Origin: Hyphomicrobiales bacterium
GTDB lineage: Bacteria; Pseudomonadota; Alphaproteobacteria; Rhizobiales; Beijerinckiaceae
Direction of reading: 5' to 3'
NCBI GenBank assembly: GCA_947454055.1
Contig: CANGIS010000021.1
Span: forward strand, 1 to 45,679
DNA: 45,679 nucleotides
In this document: positions 45,372-45,679 of the stretch, piece by piece
Layout: each line of letters opens with the position of its first letter
How positions within the stretch are numbered: the stretch's first letter is position 1
Program-made: the position numbers and the translations under genes
The notes under the pieces: generated by a model
Databases searched by the model: none
The model's input: only the letters and a program-made list of their open reading frames with translations
Told to the model about the DNA's origin: nothing

Positions 45372-45561
45372 CTCAATTGGTCCTTATATTCTATTTACGC
45401 CATTTGCTGACGTTATTTGACTATGATGTTTTCTAATAATTCCTGCTTACGCCTTTAATAGACAGTTTAGTGACGGAAATTCGATAGAAACGGGACTATT
45501 GGCGCGGCAAGAATAAGAACAGAACACGGTTTATTATTGACGTAAAAAGGGGAGCGGTACA
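45372..45561. promoter_or_regulatory. Divergent intergenic region upstream of fhs and the nitronate monooxygenase gene
   Basis: This 190-bp, AT-rich stretch is the only space for promoters of the minus-strand nitronate monooxygenase gene and the plus-strand formate-THF ligase gene. Several T/A-rich hexamers resemble -10 boxes, but none has a good -35 at 16-18 bp, so no exact promoter is called. AAGGGGAG (45547-45554) is the ribosome-binding site for fhs, 7 bases from its ATG. Confidence 0.45.
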
Positions 45562-45679
45562 ATGGCAGTCAAGACCGACATTGAAATTGCGCGTGCGGCG
45601 CAGAAGCAGCCGATCATGGCGATTGGGGCGAAGCTTGGCATTCCGGAGGCGGATTTGCTGCCTTACGGCCATGACAAAG
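45562..45679 (+). CDS. fhs: Formate-tetrahydrofolate ligase, N-terminal fragment
   Basis: The first 39 codons of the gene are in the window; the rest lies beyond the right edge. The sequence [13 protein letters not shown], followed by the GAKLGIP and LLPYGHDK segments, matches the N-terminus of formate-THF ligase, which makes 10-formyl-THF from formate, ATP and tetrahydrofolate. AAGGGGAG (45547-45554) is a strong ribosome-binding site. Its presence near the GcvT-fused dehydrogenase and MttB homologue is consistent with C1 metabolism. Confidence 0.88.
   Translation, partial: MAVKTDIEIARAAQKQPIMAIGAKLGIPEADLLPYGHDK

Overview
The window is a chromosomal segment of an alphaproteobacterium. The evidence is lineage-typical proteins and gene order: an ActR/RegA-type response regulator, a DivL-type kinase with Tyr in the H-box, an AccD lacking the zinc-ribbon cysteines, a TsaE-AmgK fusion next to MurU, AddAB in place of RecBCD, and the sppA-ihfB-lapA and trpF-trpB-trpA-accD blocks. 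A Hyphomicrobiales-like affinity is plausible, because EryH/EryI-type isomerases are best known from Brucella and rhizobia. The exact genus cannot be read from the sequence.

Layout. 1-234: the 3' end of a site-specific recombinase gene runs into the 3' end of a tRNA-Arg(CCG) gene, so the left edge is the boundary of an integrated element. 235-4017: a small secreted protein, an orphan ActR-like regulator, an intracellular PHB depolymerase and a YgjP-type metallopeptidase. 4025-9873 (minus): PBP1A, accD and trpFBA. 9987-13717: lrgAB, an ornithine-cyclodeaminase-family reductase, lapA, ihfB and sppA. 13887-18983 (plus): ridA, folC, a trans-3-hydroxy-L-proline dehydratase-like gene, a HigB/HigA-type toxin-antitoxin pair and a Na+/H+ antiporter-like protein. 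18991-30758 (minus): divL, tsaE-amgK, murU, addB and addA, joined by stop/start overlaps, with trxA behind them. 30992-45371: a catabolic region with EryI/EryH-like isomerases, divergent GlpD-like and GlcD-like flavoenzymes, a luciferase-like monooxygenase, a cysteine-containing membrane protein, and a minus-strand run of hemN, glpK, an MttB-family methyltransferase homologue and a GcvT-fused FAD dehydrogenase, preceded by a nitronate monooxygenase. The right edge is the start of formate-tetrahydrofolate ligase.

How the genes fit together. The divL-to-addA block joins cell-cycle signalling, t6A tRNA modification, cell-wall sugar recycling and double-strand-break repair in one apparent transcription unit. 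The two hydroxyproline-type enzymes would together convert trans-3-hydroxy-L-proline to L-proline, although they sit in different operons. The right third is rich in flavoenzymes for polyol phosphates, hydroxyacids and methylated amines. The MttB homologue coupled to a tetrahydrofolate-type FAD dehydrogenase, near formate-THF ligase, suggests demethylation feeding the C1-folate pool. This is the least characterised part and the best candidate for undescribed biochemistry.

No CRISPR array, rRNA, insertion sequence or prophage body was seen.
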